64,000 nucleotides of DNA from Plasmodiophora brassicae (lineage: Eukaryota; Endomyxa; Phytomyxea; Plasmodiophorida; Plasmodiophoridae). This document shows positions 28,728 to 40,767 of the stretch, in pieces. The stretch lies in the NCBI GenBank assembly GCA_039704465.1, contig JASFAU010000002.1:310001-374000 (forward strand), read 5' to 3'. The position numbers and the translations under genes were made by a program. The notes below the pieces were generated by a model. That model worked only from the letters and a program-made list of their open reading frames with translations, was not told the DNA's origin and did no database searches. How positions within the stretch are numbered: the first letter of the stretch is position 1; the number at the start of each line of letters is the position of its first letter.

Positions 28728-31700
28728 CTAGTACGACGATGATATGAGAGGAGGTGGTCGCAGGTTGAGATCGGGGGTGGATATCTTGGCGAGCAGTTTG
28801 AAGAGACCAGTTCCGACCGGCATGGGTATACCAAGAATGATGCTTTCGCTAACGCCCTTGATGTCGTCATGAGAACCACGAACAGCCGCCTCAAACAGGT
28901 GATCGGTCGTCTTCTCGAACGACGCCAACATCAGGACCGAGTTTTTCATCTTGGAGATACCATGCCTCGTAATGCCAAGGATTTTCCCCTTGTACGTCAT
29001 CACATCGGCCAGCAACATGACATGGCGGGCATCAACAGTCAACCCATGCCCTTCCATCGTCATCTTGATCTCGTTCGCGATCGTCTGCCGAGCAGCTTCG
29101 ATGCCAAGCGTTCCCTCGACTTCCAGGATATGGTTCGACGTCGTGTTCAGCCCATCAACGCCAACAGTGCCCATCACTTCGCGGAGGTTTGTTCCTTCGA
29201 CAAGAAGCTGGAGGTTATCTCCGTTGCCAGAGGAATCCTTAATGACAGCGCGCGACACCGAAGGAATGCCCTTGACGACAACGTGTGGAAGTTCCAGCTT
29301 CAGGCGCTGCAACGAAAACAGCATCCGTTCCGGGTTGTTCTCGGGTGGATAGACTCGCAACGTATCCTACAGTAGCACCCCATCGGTCAGCACAGATGAC
29401 AATTACCCTCCAAATGCGAGGCGCCACTACGTACGCGGCCCTCGATTGCGACCATATTCGGGCCGCTCTTCAGCTTCAGCGGCTTCCACGCTAGAATGCA
29501 GGACCGGATCTCGTCGATGTCCGTTTCCAGTTGCAACTTGGCGATGGCATCGAGATCGATCTTGACGGCGACGTAGGCGATCGCCTTGGAGAAGACTTCC
29601 TCGATGCAGACACTGATCCCGCCTAACGTCGTCAACTCGACCCGTGCCTTAACGATACGAGCAACGCGCTCGTCGTCCTTGCAGTCGAGTGCAGCAGTGA
29701 TGATCGGCGTCTTGATGGCCTTCGTTGCGTTGATAATCTCCTTGATTCGCGGCACACCCAGCGTTACGTTCATCGACGCGACACCGGCGAAGTGGAACGT
29801 CTTCAGAGTCATCTGCGTACCCGGTTCCCCAATCGACTGTGCTCCAATGGCGCCAACGGCCGTGCCAGCCTCCACCTTCGCCTTCAGGTACCGGTCAATG
29901 CAGACATCGTAAAATTCGTCCAGGAGACCACGAGACACTCGAAGCGATCGCGAAGTCGACCGCAGCACGGGAACGACATGCTTGTCGAAGAACTCTTGTA
30001 CCTAAGAATAATCAGGCCGTTGCATAAAGATGGGCATGCAGAAACAGCTGACCTCGTGCTGAAACTGATCAGAGCAGCCTTTGCTTAAACGGCTTGATCT
30101 GTCGGCCACGTACTCGGCAACATCGTCGGCGGTCATGTCGTCGTCAGTGACAGGATGGGAGAACCGGAGGTGGTCCAGAAGCCGCGAGAAGTTCACAGGT
30201 CCGAGCGCTTCCAGCATGATCGGATCCAGGCCGTCATCGCCGTACGTGAACTGGACAACATCCATCGTCGATGAACGGACCGAATGATCGTAATGAGCGC
30301 ACATGTCCTCCAGCGCCTTCATCAATCGCCGCTGCATGTACCCGGTCTCGGCCGTCTTGACGGCCGTATCAACCAGACCTTCTCGTCCGCCCATCGTATG
30401 GAAGAAGAATTCAGTGGCCGTCAGCCCCGTGTAGAACGAGTTCTGAACGAAACCCTTAGCTGCTGGCGTCCTGGATTGCAACGGGAAATGCGGCAGTGTT
30501 CGCTGGACGAACCCATAGGGAATACGCGAACCGCTAACGGCCTGCTGGCCGACACAGGCCACCATCTGGGAGATGTTCAGGGGAGAACCCTTACTACCAC
30601 AGACGGCCATGATCAACGGCGAGTTGTACAGGTACGGAAGCTCTTTCAGACACGCCTGGCCGGCCGCATCACGAATCCTCGATAAGGTTCCCAGCAGTTG
30701 CGCCTCGAGCGTCTGTTCCTCGTTACATCCCGGCTGGGGCGTCAGTTGCCCACGTTCGAACTGCTGGATCATCTCCTGGCAGGCCGCATATCCTTCATCG
30801 AGCAGCTCGGCTTTGAGTTTGACGAGGCGAGGCGGTGGCGTCACGTCGTCAATACCGATCGAGAACCCACGGTTGCCCAGCCAACGTGCACAGAGCTTCG
30901 CCAGACGCGTCATGACGCGCGCGGCCTGATCGGCGCCGTGGTCCCGAAGCAGAACGTAGATCAACGACTTCTTGCTTCCGCCCAGGCAGGACTTGCCCAG
31001 GTTTCCACACAGGAGTTCGCTGTTGCGAAACACGATGTACCCGTCCCGAGGGCACATGACGCCTCCGCGCGTGTAATTCTTCTCCATCAGCTCCAGGTTC
31101 ACCTTTGGACAATCAGTCTCATTCGGCGCCAGGAGCACCTTGAAGACCTGCTTGCCGGTCCACAGCTCGATGGGCTTGACGATGGCGGGCGGCGGTAATC
31201 GGATCCGTTCCTGGGCGTCCGAGAAGTAGGTGCAGATCAGGGAGATGCGCGCCCGATCATAGAACACGTCCTTAACAGACAGCAGGTACGATGCCGTCAG
31301 GAAGTCCTGCAGCAAGGTGACCAGAGGTGTACCGTCGCGTGGCGTCTGGATGTTGTTGTGAACGGCCATCAGGGTCGCTGCCTCAGCACGTGCTTCCTGC
31401 GTCTGTGGCAGGTGAATGTTCATCTCGTCACCATCGAAATCGGCATTGTACGGATTACACGCACCTGGACGCCCATCGTCACGTCAGACAGCAAACCAGA
31501 ACAACGGACGTACGCGCTTACAAGGGTTGAAACGAAGCGTTCGCCATGGAAGAACGCGTGCCCGGTGCGCCATGATCGAGATACGATGAAGAGACGGCTG
31601 TCGATTGAACAGGCAGACGTCGCCATCGGCCATGTGCCGTTCGACGATGTCACCAACAGCGAGGCGTTCGGCGGTCTGCGCGCGATCGCCGTACTTCAGC

Positions 31701-33082
31701 ATGCGTTTCTCGCCGGTGCGCCCGTTCTCGACGAAGTTCGCACCCGGGTGCACGTCGGGTCCGTTACGAACGGCCGCACGAAGCACCTCGATGTTGTGTG
31801 GGGTGACCACCTCCGGGAACGTCATCTTCAGGGCGATCCACTCGGGAACGCCGACCTGGTCAAGCTGCAGGTTCGGGTCGGGCGAGATGACCGTTCGTCC
31901 CGAGAAATCGACACGCTTTCCGGACAGGTTGCCTCGGAACCGACCATGCTTGCCCTTGAGACGTTGCGTCAAAGCGCGAATCGGCTTCTGACTAGTGGAG
32001 GCCAGAGTCTTCGGGAACCCGGGCAGGTCGCTGTTAATGAGCATGGCGACCTGCTGCTGGAGGAAGTCCCAGTTCTCGGCGATGACGTTCGGGACGGCAC
32101 CCTTCAGGCACATGTCGGCGATGAACCGGTTGATGTAGATGATGTCGGCGAGCTTGACAGTGAGATCGTCCTCGTTCGTCCCGGACGTGCCCATTGGAAC
32201 TGAGGGACGGATGCAAACGGGTGGGACGACGATCTGACGGATAATCAGGTTCTCCGGGCGCCCCGACATGTTCAGGAGGATGAGGTCCTGATCGGAGATA
32301 CGCTCCAGAAGACGGAGGGCGACGAGCGGCGACAGGTCGTGGGTGGCCTTTGACAGGAACTGACCGACTTCGTCGTTGGCGGCGATGGCTTCCTTAAATC
32401 CGGCGTTGAAGTGCGAACGGGATTCCTCAGAAGCCTTGCTCTTGAACGCGTCGTGGACGATCTTGAACACGCCACGAAGCTTCTTGACAGGACCGTTTAC
32501 TGCGCCACACTGTGGGCACGACGTGATCTTCTTGCAGGGCAGGTGGATGGCGGCCTTAAAGACGACTTCCTTCAACAGACGATCGTCGGCAGGGACCCGT
32601 CGCATGCGATTCACAGCGTTCTTCTTGGCCTCCGGGGCAAGCAGGATCGCTGAGCAGGTCTTGCAAATGCATTGAAGAATGTCGACGATCTGTTTGATGT
32701 ATCCGATGTGGAACACGGGAAGGTGGAGGCGAATGTATCCAAAGTGCCCGACGCAATCCTGAAGCGATAGACCGCACGTCTCGCAGGCATCCGTCTTCGT
32801 GGAGATACCCAGGCGCCGATCCAGGCATCCGTAGGCAGCGGGAGCACCAGATGTCCCATCGTACAGGTTACGCACGGCAACTTCGATCGTCGACATTCGT
32901 CGGCCTGTATCGATAGAAGGTATCCCGAACTGGATGCGCGCCACCCGCTTCGGGACAACGGACTGCGCCAGGACGACATCCTTGACGAGGTATTCCACCG
33001 CATTTGTCGACGATGATTTCGGCGGGCGCCTCGACCCTGGCGGCCGACGCTGCTGCTTCTTGCCTGCGGGGCCAGACGCCAT
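28728..33082 (-). CDS. POLR3A: RNA polymerase III largest subunit RPC1
   Basis: Exons 31522-33082, 30053-31464, 29435-30001 and 28728-29366 (introns 57, 51 and 68 nt) give 1392 residues, against about 1390 in human. It is the catalytic core subunit of Pol III (tRNA, 5S, U6 transcription). Visible: zinc clamp with [16 protein letters not shown] and [32 protein letters not shown], the metal-binding loop [17 protein letters not shown] (just after the first splice), [20 protein letters not shown], bridge-helix [17 protein letters not shown], and trigger-loop/jaw [35 protein letters not shown] sequence ([18 protein letters not shown]) and [13 protein letters not shown] near the end are Pol III-typical. 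There is no CTD heptad tail. The start at 33082 is the first ATG in frame. Confidence 0.97.
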
Positions 33083-33794
33083 GGTCCTCCTCGCTGCGGC
33101 TCCCCAGGACAAGTCCGCCTCGGACTCCGCCACGGCCCCACGGCACCCCGTTGGTACCTACAGATGCGGTCCCGTCGCTAACCCAACGATGGCGCCAAGT
33201 GGGCTCGTGGCGACGGGTACAGTGTTCAGTGCTTAGGATACTACCGACGAGATCGTCGACATCAGGCTTGACGACGCCCTCCTTGAGATGACGGCAAAGT
33301 TGCACAATGAACCGATTGAGACACGATACGTGCACAATGAACCAATTGGGTGGGGTACGAGACGTACGTAATGGCAGGGCAATGACAGAATGATTTAATG
33401 ATGCCGAGGAGCTCCCACTCGACGTCGACACAGTGTCTCGATTAAACAGGCGTCTACGAATAGCGCTCCTCTAGCAAACCCTGCTAGCATGTTAGCGCTG
33501 TTCGGAAGTATTGAGGCGTTCGGCGTTTCACGACGTTGTCAAGCGGCGCATGTACGACTCGACGGGAATCTCTGTCCGGCTAGTCAGTCGCTATCCGTCC
33601 GGCCATTTTACACAGGACAGAGGATAGGCGTTCACGAATTTCGGACGATGTCGTGCCGTGTTTGGATGGTTTTCTTGGGACCTCGGACGGTCGACGCGTA
33701 TGAATACCTGACGGAGCGACGTCGGACAGTGTGCGGTTCATTCGCGGTCTTCATACGCTTTGTGCCACCGCCGGTTTGTCCTAGCGTCGTCACG
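33083..33794. other. Divergent promoter region, about 710 bp
   Basis: Between RPC1 and the small heat-shock gene. It contains a near-duplicated short segment (tgcacaatgaac at 33301 and 33332) and no frame with recognisable content. A heat-shock element is expected here, but I did not find a perfect nGAAnnTTCnnGAAn array. Confidence 0.5.
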
Positions 33795-34535
33795 ATGTTT
33801 CGCGACCGTGGTTCGGTGATGAACATGCGCCGTGCGTTCCAAGACATCCAGAACATGTTCGACACGCTGGCGGATCCGTCCTTTGCTGTCGATCAGTTCA
33901 TGGCGCCGTCCTGGGGCACGTCTAGCCTGCTGGATCTCGGTCCCACGCCGCTAGTGACCGGCCCAGTGGAACCTTGGACACGGCCATCCACCGTTACGTC
34001 GCTGGCTGCCCCCACAACGGGAGCATTGACAACTGCACCTTCGTCGTGGCTATCTCCCTGGTCGGCGACGACGACCCAAATGCCGATCGTGGTCAGCTGT
34101 GAGCACGTCCACGCGTCCTAACGTGTTGCTGACGTTTCGCATGCAGTCGTTACCACTGGATGTCTCAGAGACGGACAAGGAGATGACGATCAAGGCCGAT
34201 GTGCCCGGCATGGACAAGTCGAACTTCAGCATTCGCGTCGTGAACAACAACCTGGAGATCGCCTGTGAACGCAAGGAAGAGTACGTTCGCGAGGACGAGC
34301 GCACGCGGGCCCGGGAACGCCGATGGGGTCGTGCCGTCCGCACCCTCCGCCTTCAGGACAACATCGACGTTCCCCATATCACATCGGAATACGTGGACGG
34401 TGTGCTGAAGGTCGGTGGTGCACAACGTGGCCGTCATTGCTGGGCATGCCTGGGGAGCTTACTGCATGTGTTCAGCTCTACCTGCCGAAGACGAGCCCGA
34501 CGCCCAGCAACGTCAAGACGATTGAAATCCAGTAG
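33795..34535 (+). CDS. Small heat-shock protein (Hsp20/alpha-crystallin), three exons
   Basis: Exons 33795-34091, 34147-34410 and 34476-34535 (introns 55 and 65 nt) give 206 residues. Residues about 100-195 form an alpha-crystallin domain: SLPLDVSETDKEMTIKADVP, GMDKSNFSIRVVNNNLEI, then RTLRLQDNIDVPHITSEYVD and GVLKLYLPK. The C-terminal KTIEIQ supplies an I-x-I motif used for oligomer assembly. The N-terminal 100 residues are Met/Phe/Ser/Pro-rich with no targeting signal, so a cytosolic ATP-independent holdase is likely. A basic insertion between beta strands (EDERTRARERRWGRAVR) is typical of the dimerisation loop. Divergent from RPC1. Confidence 0.9.
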
Positions 34536-34696
34536 GCATGGCGTTGCGGCACGTCTCGAATGTGCACCTCTGTGAGTTTCAATGAAGGCTTCCGTGAGTT
34601 ACGAGGAATCGCCCGGCCCGCCCGCGTCCACATTAGCCATGATGTTTATGTTAGGCATATACAGACGATATATTGATCAGGTGTCAGCCGTCAACG

Positions 34697-35566
34697 TCAG
34701 TCGTCGCGCAAGATGATCGCGTGCGTGTCCCTCCCCAGCCCGCCACTGATATTAAACGCTGTGTCGTCGCCCAGGAAGGATTCGCAAGACGATGCCGTTG
34801 TGTTTGCTGACAGGAGCCCACCCGAGTCCATGAACGAACGCGAACGTCCTGTCCACCCGGCCGAACGCGACTTGGTCCTACAGCGAAGCTGGGCCAGGAC
34901 GTCTTGGACGAACGGTACCTCAGTCTTCTCGGTTCGTGCCAGTTCCAGGATGGCCAGCGACGCCTTCTGGCGCACCTTGCGTTTCGTGTGCTCGACCTTC
35001 TTGGCGACCGTCTTGACAAACCGCTGGTGAAGGTCGTCGATCGCGTTCGTCGGCAGGAACGCCCAGTTCGACGTGTACTCGTCCCGTAGCCTCTGCCATT
35101 CGTCCGATTGCAATATGGCATTGGCCACCTGTCCGATCCGTCAGATCAACATGGCAGAGGTGTCGCAGCAGAACGTCCAGTATCCCACATTCTTGTCGGA
35201 CCCGACGCGAAGGAACCTCAGCGCGTATTCATCGTCCGACATGGAAATTCGTCCTAGCTCATGGATAGCGTTCTTGACCGGGTCACTGAGTTGCGCATGG
35301 AGCAGCATCAGATCTTCCTCGGGCAGCGCAATGGTGATCGGATCCTGTCGCGGGCGTTTCGCTCCCTGGATCCAGGCCGGCGACGCATCCAGCGGCGGCG
35401 GCGGCGGCGGCGGCGTCTTCCGTTTCGCCGTCCCTGTCCCCTCCAGCACGTGAACGCGATCGGCCAGCGCCCGCACCTGCGTCTCCAGCGACGACACGAT
35501 CGTCTCGATGCGGGCGTACTGGCTGGACAGCGCCTGGACAATGGCATCGACTCCCCCAACGACCAT
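34697..35566 (-). CDS. Hypothetical coiled-coil protein, two exons
   Basis: Exon 35189-35566 and exon 34697-35128 join across a 60-nt intron to 269 residues (a 78-nt alternative donor at 35206 is also in frame). The first exon encodes a short heptad coil (SSLETQVRALADRVHVLEG) followed by a Lys-Pro linker with seven consecutive prolines. The second is helical and basic (WAFLPTNAIDDLHQRF; KKVEHTKRKVRQKASLAILE) with a Ser/Asn/Gly tail. The arrangement suggests a nuclear or cytoskeletal scaffold with a profilin/WW/SH3-binding proline run, but no family is recognised. Confidence 0.6.
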
Positions 35567-35890
35567 CTTCGCCCGCCTGCCTCTCTCTCAGGTTCGCATC
35601 GATCCTGCCGTGTGGCGACCGCGATCAAATTTTGACGCTGAACGACAACGCCCCTCCCGCCCGCCGAAAATCCGAAATGAGGTTGACGTCGTCGGAAAAA
35701 GACACACCCCCAGAGGCCAGACCTGACTCGTCTGCGCGCGAAAGGACGCGCGCTACACACGCGCCGCGTTCCCGTTGCCGGTTACACGCAATGCCACGGG
35801 GACACCGGCTGCGAATAATCATCGCCGGCGCCGGGGGTGGGCCGGGCCGCCCTAAAAATACGCCTGGTTCTGCAGCGTCGCCCCCCCCGG
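35567..35890. other. Spacer, about 320 bp
   Basis: Holds a short poly-C tract (about 35881-35888) and GC-rich sequence with only incidental frames. It lies between the 5' end of the coiled-coil gene and the 3' end of the next minus-strand gene. Confidence 0.5.
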
Positions 35891-38029
35891 TCATGAATCG
35901 GCCGCGTTGTATAGTGTGGAGGCGAGGGAGTAGTCGAAGATGTAGACGGGCGTGCACACGGACCTGTCGAGGGCCATGATGTGGCACGGGTTCGACGTGG
36001 TGCGGACCAGGTCGAATTCGCGGGCCCAGGTCGCCCGCGATCGGCGGTGCTCGTCGAGAAGGCTGTCGAGGGATTCGCTGCGATCCAGGACCCGTGTGAG
36101 CCGGATGCAGCAGGCTATCGCCCTGTGCCTTGGCCCCTAGGACAATGCGCGATGCTCAGTCACAGGATGGGTTCCCCCATTGAGATGTCCACCGTACGTG
36201 TTGCTGCTGTCGCTGTAGCTTCCTCTGCCTTGTTCTGGGTTGTATCAGCTGGGAGAATGCCTCCAGTGAACTGCTGAACAGAAGGTCGTACTGGTCGCTC
36301 TGCAGTCGACGACGTATTAGTCGGGGTATGCCAGGATCCGGCAGGGGCAGCAGACGTACCAGCCCATCAAAGGAACCTCGCTCAGCGATGCTACACAGCG
36401 TCTTTGGATCAGCTGAGTGAAGCATGAACACGTACCTGTTGATTGATGAGCAACGTGACCAGCACAACGCTGCATGGGGATCGTACCGGGAACGCTCTTG
36501 GGCTGGCATACGATTGCCGACAATGTGACCCACCGGAAGCCCCTGCCGCCATTGCGCCCAGACCTGGAACCCTGGTCAGATAGGACCGCTGTGCTGAAAC
36601 GTATGATGTGGCCGTACAGAGTGACGGTGATACGAGAAGATCTTGACGATCCGGGATATGATGCACCTGGCAAGCACGTTCAGCTGGCTCGCACCCTGCG
36701 CCGGGCGCCAACGCATACGTACGCTGAGGCGCGCGTCGCCATCCCGATGTCGACTAGGTCCTGACAAGCAGTGAACTCGGGGGAACTTCGAGCCACCTCC
36801 TTGAGCAGAACGACGCCCGGCCTGCGTTCGCTTGCAACCAGGCAATGCGGCGGGACGCTGGAGTACTCCAGCAGCACTTCGCTGATTCGTTGCAACGGAG
36901 TCGAGGCAGGTGCCACGACTGCTGGTACGACCGGGCGGTCGCCCTCTGCCTTCGCCGGCAACGGCATTCCTGCGTCGGGACGCGCCGACAGAGATCGCCC
37001 TTCGTCAGTACGTTTCGCCCTGCTACGGTCGCGACGTCGTAATGTTCGGCGCCTCGCCTGCCGTGTCGGCGTCTGCATTGTGGAGCCGAGGCGCTTCGCC
37101 AGCGACTCAAGCCGCTCCTTAGCAGGGACCGGATCAGGTTCGTCGTTGTGGTCGTGCCCTGTCGGCTCCTCGTTCGACGCAATGCGGTCTAGGCTTGCCA
37201 CCATCGTGTCGTCGGCGTTCTCGTCCAGAGGAACGTCCGCTGGCGTCTTGTCGCATACACCCCCGATTGGAACTCCAAGTAGCGAGGAGAAGCGCTCGGC
37301 GTAGAGCCTGTAGAAACCGGTTTCGAGGTCGGCGGATGCAGATGTTTCCGACTTCAGGTACGTGTCGAAGAAACGATCCAGTTGCGGGTCAGGGCGTGCC
37401 GCATTGCAGGGGACGGTGTCGGGTAATCGGCGTTTCGGCGACGCCGACCCGTCCGATCCGGATGAACCAGATAGCCAGGGGAACCTGACGTCGCTCTCCA
37501 TGTCGCTGGAACGCGACACGTGGCCCCAACAGGGGGTCGAGCTGAAACCTGAACCAGGCAGGCAGTGCCAGGTGGGGTGCAACGCGCCATTTGTATTGGG
37601 ACGAACGGCACAACTCGCCCGGATTGTACCGATGCATCGGCCGGGGAACAGGTTCCCTACTATGCGCCTTTTGGTCTTCTTCCCAGATTGTCGCTCGAAC
37701 CACGGCTTGAACTCCACGAAGTGCTTCGCCGCCTCACTTTTCTTCCTAATCAACTTCACCGAGCCGTGCCGGGTCTTCTTGTCCCAGGTCCCCGAGAAGT
37801 ACCAGGGACCACGCCTTCCCTTGACTGGGAACTCGCCACTGATGTCAGCACGTACGACTTCTCCGATCTCATTTGCGTCGTCACCCTCGTTCACGACCGC
37901 CTGACGCTTACTCTTCCCGACATCGCAGTCCACGACGTTCTTCGAGGCACACCTGTGCCTAAGCAGACAGGAATCTGAAGCGGGCCCATCGTTGCAAATC
38001 ATTGCGCTCTTACTTGCGTTATGGTACAT
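35891..38029 (-). CDS. Orphan 635-residue protein, five exons
   Basis: Exons 36723-38029, 36626-36666, 36360-36571, 36198-36299 and 35891-36136 splice (introns 56, 54, 60 and 61 nt) into one uninterrupted reading frame. The N-terminal third has a segment GRRGPWYFSGTWDKK followed by Lys-rich sequence (VKLIRKKSEAAKHFVEFKPW). The centre is Asp/Ser/Arg-rich and probably disordered, with an Arg-rich block (QARRRTLRRRDRSRAKRT) that could be nuclear localisation. The C-terminal 300 residues look globular and alpha-helical (VPPHCLVASERRPGVVLLKE; LHSADPKTLCSIAERGSFDG; LDSLLDEHRRSRATWAREFD; VCTPVYIFDYSLASTLYNA). No family recognised. Its start codon is only 41 nt from that of the divergent gene at 38071. 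Confidence 0.65.
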
Positions 38030-38070
38030 GGGCGATCATCACCCCAGAATCTCGCCGAGGGCAAGATTCG

Positions 38071-39009
38071 ATGACGCCTGGAATGGGGGAGTGTGCACCC
38101 AGCGGGTCTCCGCCGTCGAAAGGTGCCAAACGACCATCTACACCCGAGCAACTCGCAGAACCCAGCGTGGTTCTTCGCCGAGCCGACCCACATGCCCGGT
38201 TAAAGAAGGGTATAGCGGTCGTGACCGGCGCGGCCCAGATCAAGTCGTTCAGGAGCACGCGGGCAACGCACCGGCGAACGTCGACGAATTCGTCGGCGAG
38301 CGGGGCCGGCGCCAGTCGAGTGAAAGGGCAGAAGGCGCCCGCTCTGCTGGGCAAGTACCAAGCGCTCTGCGAGACGATCAAGACGAAGTGGGGCGCGATC
38401 CTGGCGACCCTCCCGAAATTGCTACAGCACAGCGCTGACCTGTTCGGCGAGCTGTCGACCCAACCAGAGTGCGATGAAGCCATGCAAGAGTCCCTACAGG
38501 ACATCGTCCGACTTGTATCCGAGGCAAGCGTTCACACAATATGACACAGAGTGAGGTCATCTAACCAGCCCCTGTTGCAGGACTGCCTGTCAGGAAAGGC
38601 GATGATCGACGAGCTGCAGAGCAGGGTCGATATCCAGACGACGTGGCTGACGATGATGTGCAACCAGGGTTATGCGCATATCGGCCTGGGTCACATTGAC
38701 CAGCTCGAACGGGTGGTCGCCGAGCAGGACCAGTTGATAACGTCGCAGCGCGGCTGGGTCCAGCTCATGAAAACAGCGACCGACCTGACCAACTCGCACT
38801 CGACGTTCCCGAAGGAGGGCGCCGCCCTGCGCTGGGCCTGGCTGCAAACCCGGGTGAAATTCGGCGCGTTCGCCCCCCAGAAGGTCTCGATCCGCAAGCG
38901 AATCCAACAGATTTTCTTCCGTCGCGTCAAGAACATTCGCCGTGTCAAAGCCCTACGCGCGGCCGCCTGTCGCGTCAACTTCAGCAGCGAGGGCACCATC
39001 ACGGCATAG
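38071..39009 (+). CDS. Orphan 294-residue protein, two exons
   Basis: Exon 38071-38514 and exon 38569-39009 join across a 54-nt intron. Residues 1-100 are Ser/Pro/Arg/Ala-rich and disordered. Residues about 105-294 are helical: LLGKYQALCETIKTKWGAIL, SLQDIVRL, then GKAMIDELQSRVDIQTTWLT, LERVVAEQDQLITSQRGWVQ, and a basic C-terminus (SIRKRIQQIFFRRVKNIRR). Possibly nucleic-acid associated or part of a helical assembly with the divergent orphan at 35891-38029. No family recognised. The intron boundaries are supported by the stop codons in the gap and frame continuity. Confidence 0.6.
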
Positions 39010-39300
39010 GCAAGCAATACAACGCTAGCGGAGCGCCACCTGGGTTTGCTCACTGCGGGATGGTACGTCGCCGTGACACGTCGCCACGTGGAACCCTCAG
39101 ACTGCGCAGTGCGCAGGGCCCGGCGGGCCGGGGCCACCACATGGACAGAACGAGGAAGTCTGCGCGGATCAATGCGCGGCGTCCATTGTCCGACGGAGTC
39201 AAGTGCGCCGGCGCAGCCTTACGAGTTACGACGCCCGCGCGCGACGCACGTCGAGGGGTTGCACAGGGTTACGGTTGGCGTGGGGACGTCAGGTTAATAT

Positions 39301-40601
39301 ATGGAAGTCGCTGCGGCGGTTGTTCGCTGGCTCCGATGTCTTTGCCGGTGCCTGACCGTGTTGGCGTCCTGGATGCTGATTGCTATACCGGTGACGGCCG
39401 GAATCCCGTTGCTCATCGTGATGTATATCACTGTTAAGCCCCTGGCTCCTACAGTTACGTCAGTGGACCTGCATATGTGAAGCTCATTTTGACGTGTGCG
39501 TTTCTGTAGGTTTGGGCTCAGTTGACAACGGCGCTGTCGGGGTGGTACTATTTCTTCTGGGTCATCGACATGGAATTATTAGCGGGCACGAAAGTCGTCT
39601 TTACGGGCGACACGCTGCCGTTTAACGAGTCCGTCCTCGTTATTTCCAACCACTGCTCTACAATGGATCCGTTCTACATGTTCACCATCGCGGTACGCTA
39701 CTACACCAATAGCGTCCCTGAATACTGAGTGAGCGTGACAAACCAGGCGCGAAGGTTCCGTATTGGCAACGTGAAGTTCTTTGCCAAGAAAGTCATCCAA
39801 TCCTACTTTCCGTTCGGCCCTGCCAGTAGGTTGAGCGTTCCTGTCGTCGCCGTTCAATTTCGAACATGCATGTGGAACAGTGGCGCTAGTTGACTGTATC
39901 TTCATCGATCGGGACTGGACCAGCGATCGAACGAAGATCAATGAAGCCTTCGAATCGGCCTACAACCATCCAACAGTGAGGGTGCTGTTCAAGTGTGGCG
40001 TTTTCGTTTGCAGCTGATAGTTAAAGTGAAGGTTCCTATATGGATGATGTCGTTCCTGGAAGGCAGGCGAATGTCTGAGGCGAACAAGAAGCAATCGGAT
40101 CAGTACGCCGCTGAGCATGGCATGCCTATGTTGCACAAGACGCTGTACCCTCGAACCAAAGGATTATGGGCGATCATCTCTGGAGCAGGACCACTTCTTG
40201 ATGCGGTCTACGATGTGACGCTTAAGTTCCCAGTAGGTCCACTGATGTCATACGCCTCGACCGCGACGGTGACAGTGTTGCAGAAAGGAGCGCCCTCAGT
40301 TATAGAGTTCTTCGCAGGTGGGCCGAAGGCTGAAGTGCACATGCACGTCAGGCGAATTCCCATTGCCGATATACCCGCTGGGTCGATCGACGAGTTGAAA
40401 CCGTGGCTGTACGCGTTATGGAAATCCAAGGACGACCTGCTCATGGCCTTCGAGCAAGATGGCAGGTTCCCGGGACCAGTCGTCGAGGAACCTCTCTCCG
40501 TCTGCAGACACTGGACAGGGTGTGTCCTTCATGGTCTCTTAGACGAAAGACGGTTCAAAGATCGATCGGTCCGTAAAGACGTGGCGGCACCGGCATCGTG
40601 A
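39301..40601 (+). CDS. Lysophospholipid acyltransferase of the AGPAT/LCLAT type, five exons
   Basis: Exons 39301-39453, 39510-39692, 39747-39825, 39890-39975 and 40032-40601 give 356 residues; introns are 54-64 nt. It is a PlsC-domain enzyme transferring an acyl chain from acyl-CoA to a lysophospholipid at the ER membrane. An N-terminal transmembrane helix (ASWMLIAIPVTAGIPLLIVM) precedes the H-x4-D motif NHCSTMDPF, the second motif FIDRDWTSDR, and the glycerophosphate-binding motif FLEGRR (usually EGTR). KTLYPRTKGLW and PAGSIDELKPWLYALWKSKD follow, as in the LCLAT1/LPGAT branch. The HCSTMD loop and EGRR differ slightly from textbook NHxSxxD and EGTR, so substrate choice (lysophosphatidate, lysocardiolipin or lyso-PI) cannot be read from sequence. 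Confidence 0.88.
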
Positions 40602-40767
40602 GCAGTGTCCAAGTACTTAGGCGCTGATACGATGAGGTTGCCACAATACGATGGTCTGACTGATATAAAAGACACATCTACCTACTCAGCAGCAAATAGG
40701 ACGTCGATTGGACATACTGGAGGATTCATTAGTATCTAGTGCCCAGGATGGGCATAGATCAGAGCCG

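Noticed and set aside
31358..32203. 281-codon plus-strand frame inside RPC1
   Set aside because: Antisense to highly conserved Pol III sequence.
33083..33133. N-terminal extension of RPC1 to 33133
   Set aside because: The frame there begins with GTG, not ATG; in this eukaryote the first ATG at 33082 is preferred. The same reasoning moved starts of NAGK, CTC1, Pol kappa, Y14 and the zinc-ribbon gene.
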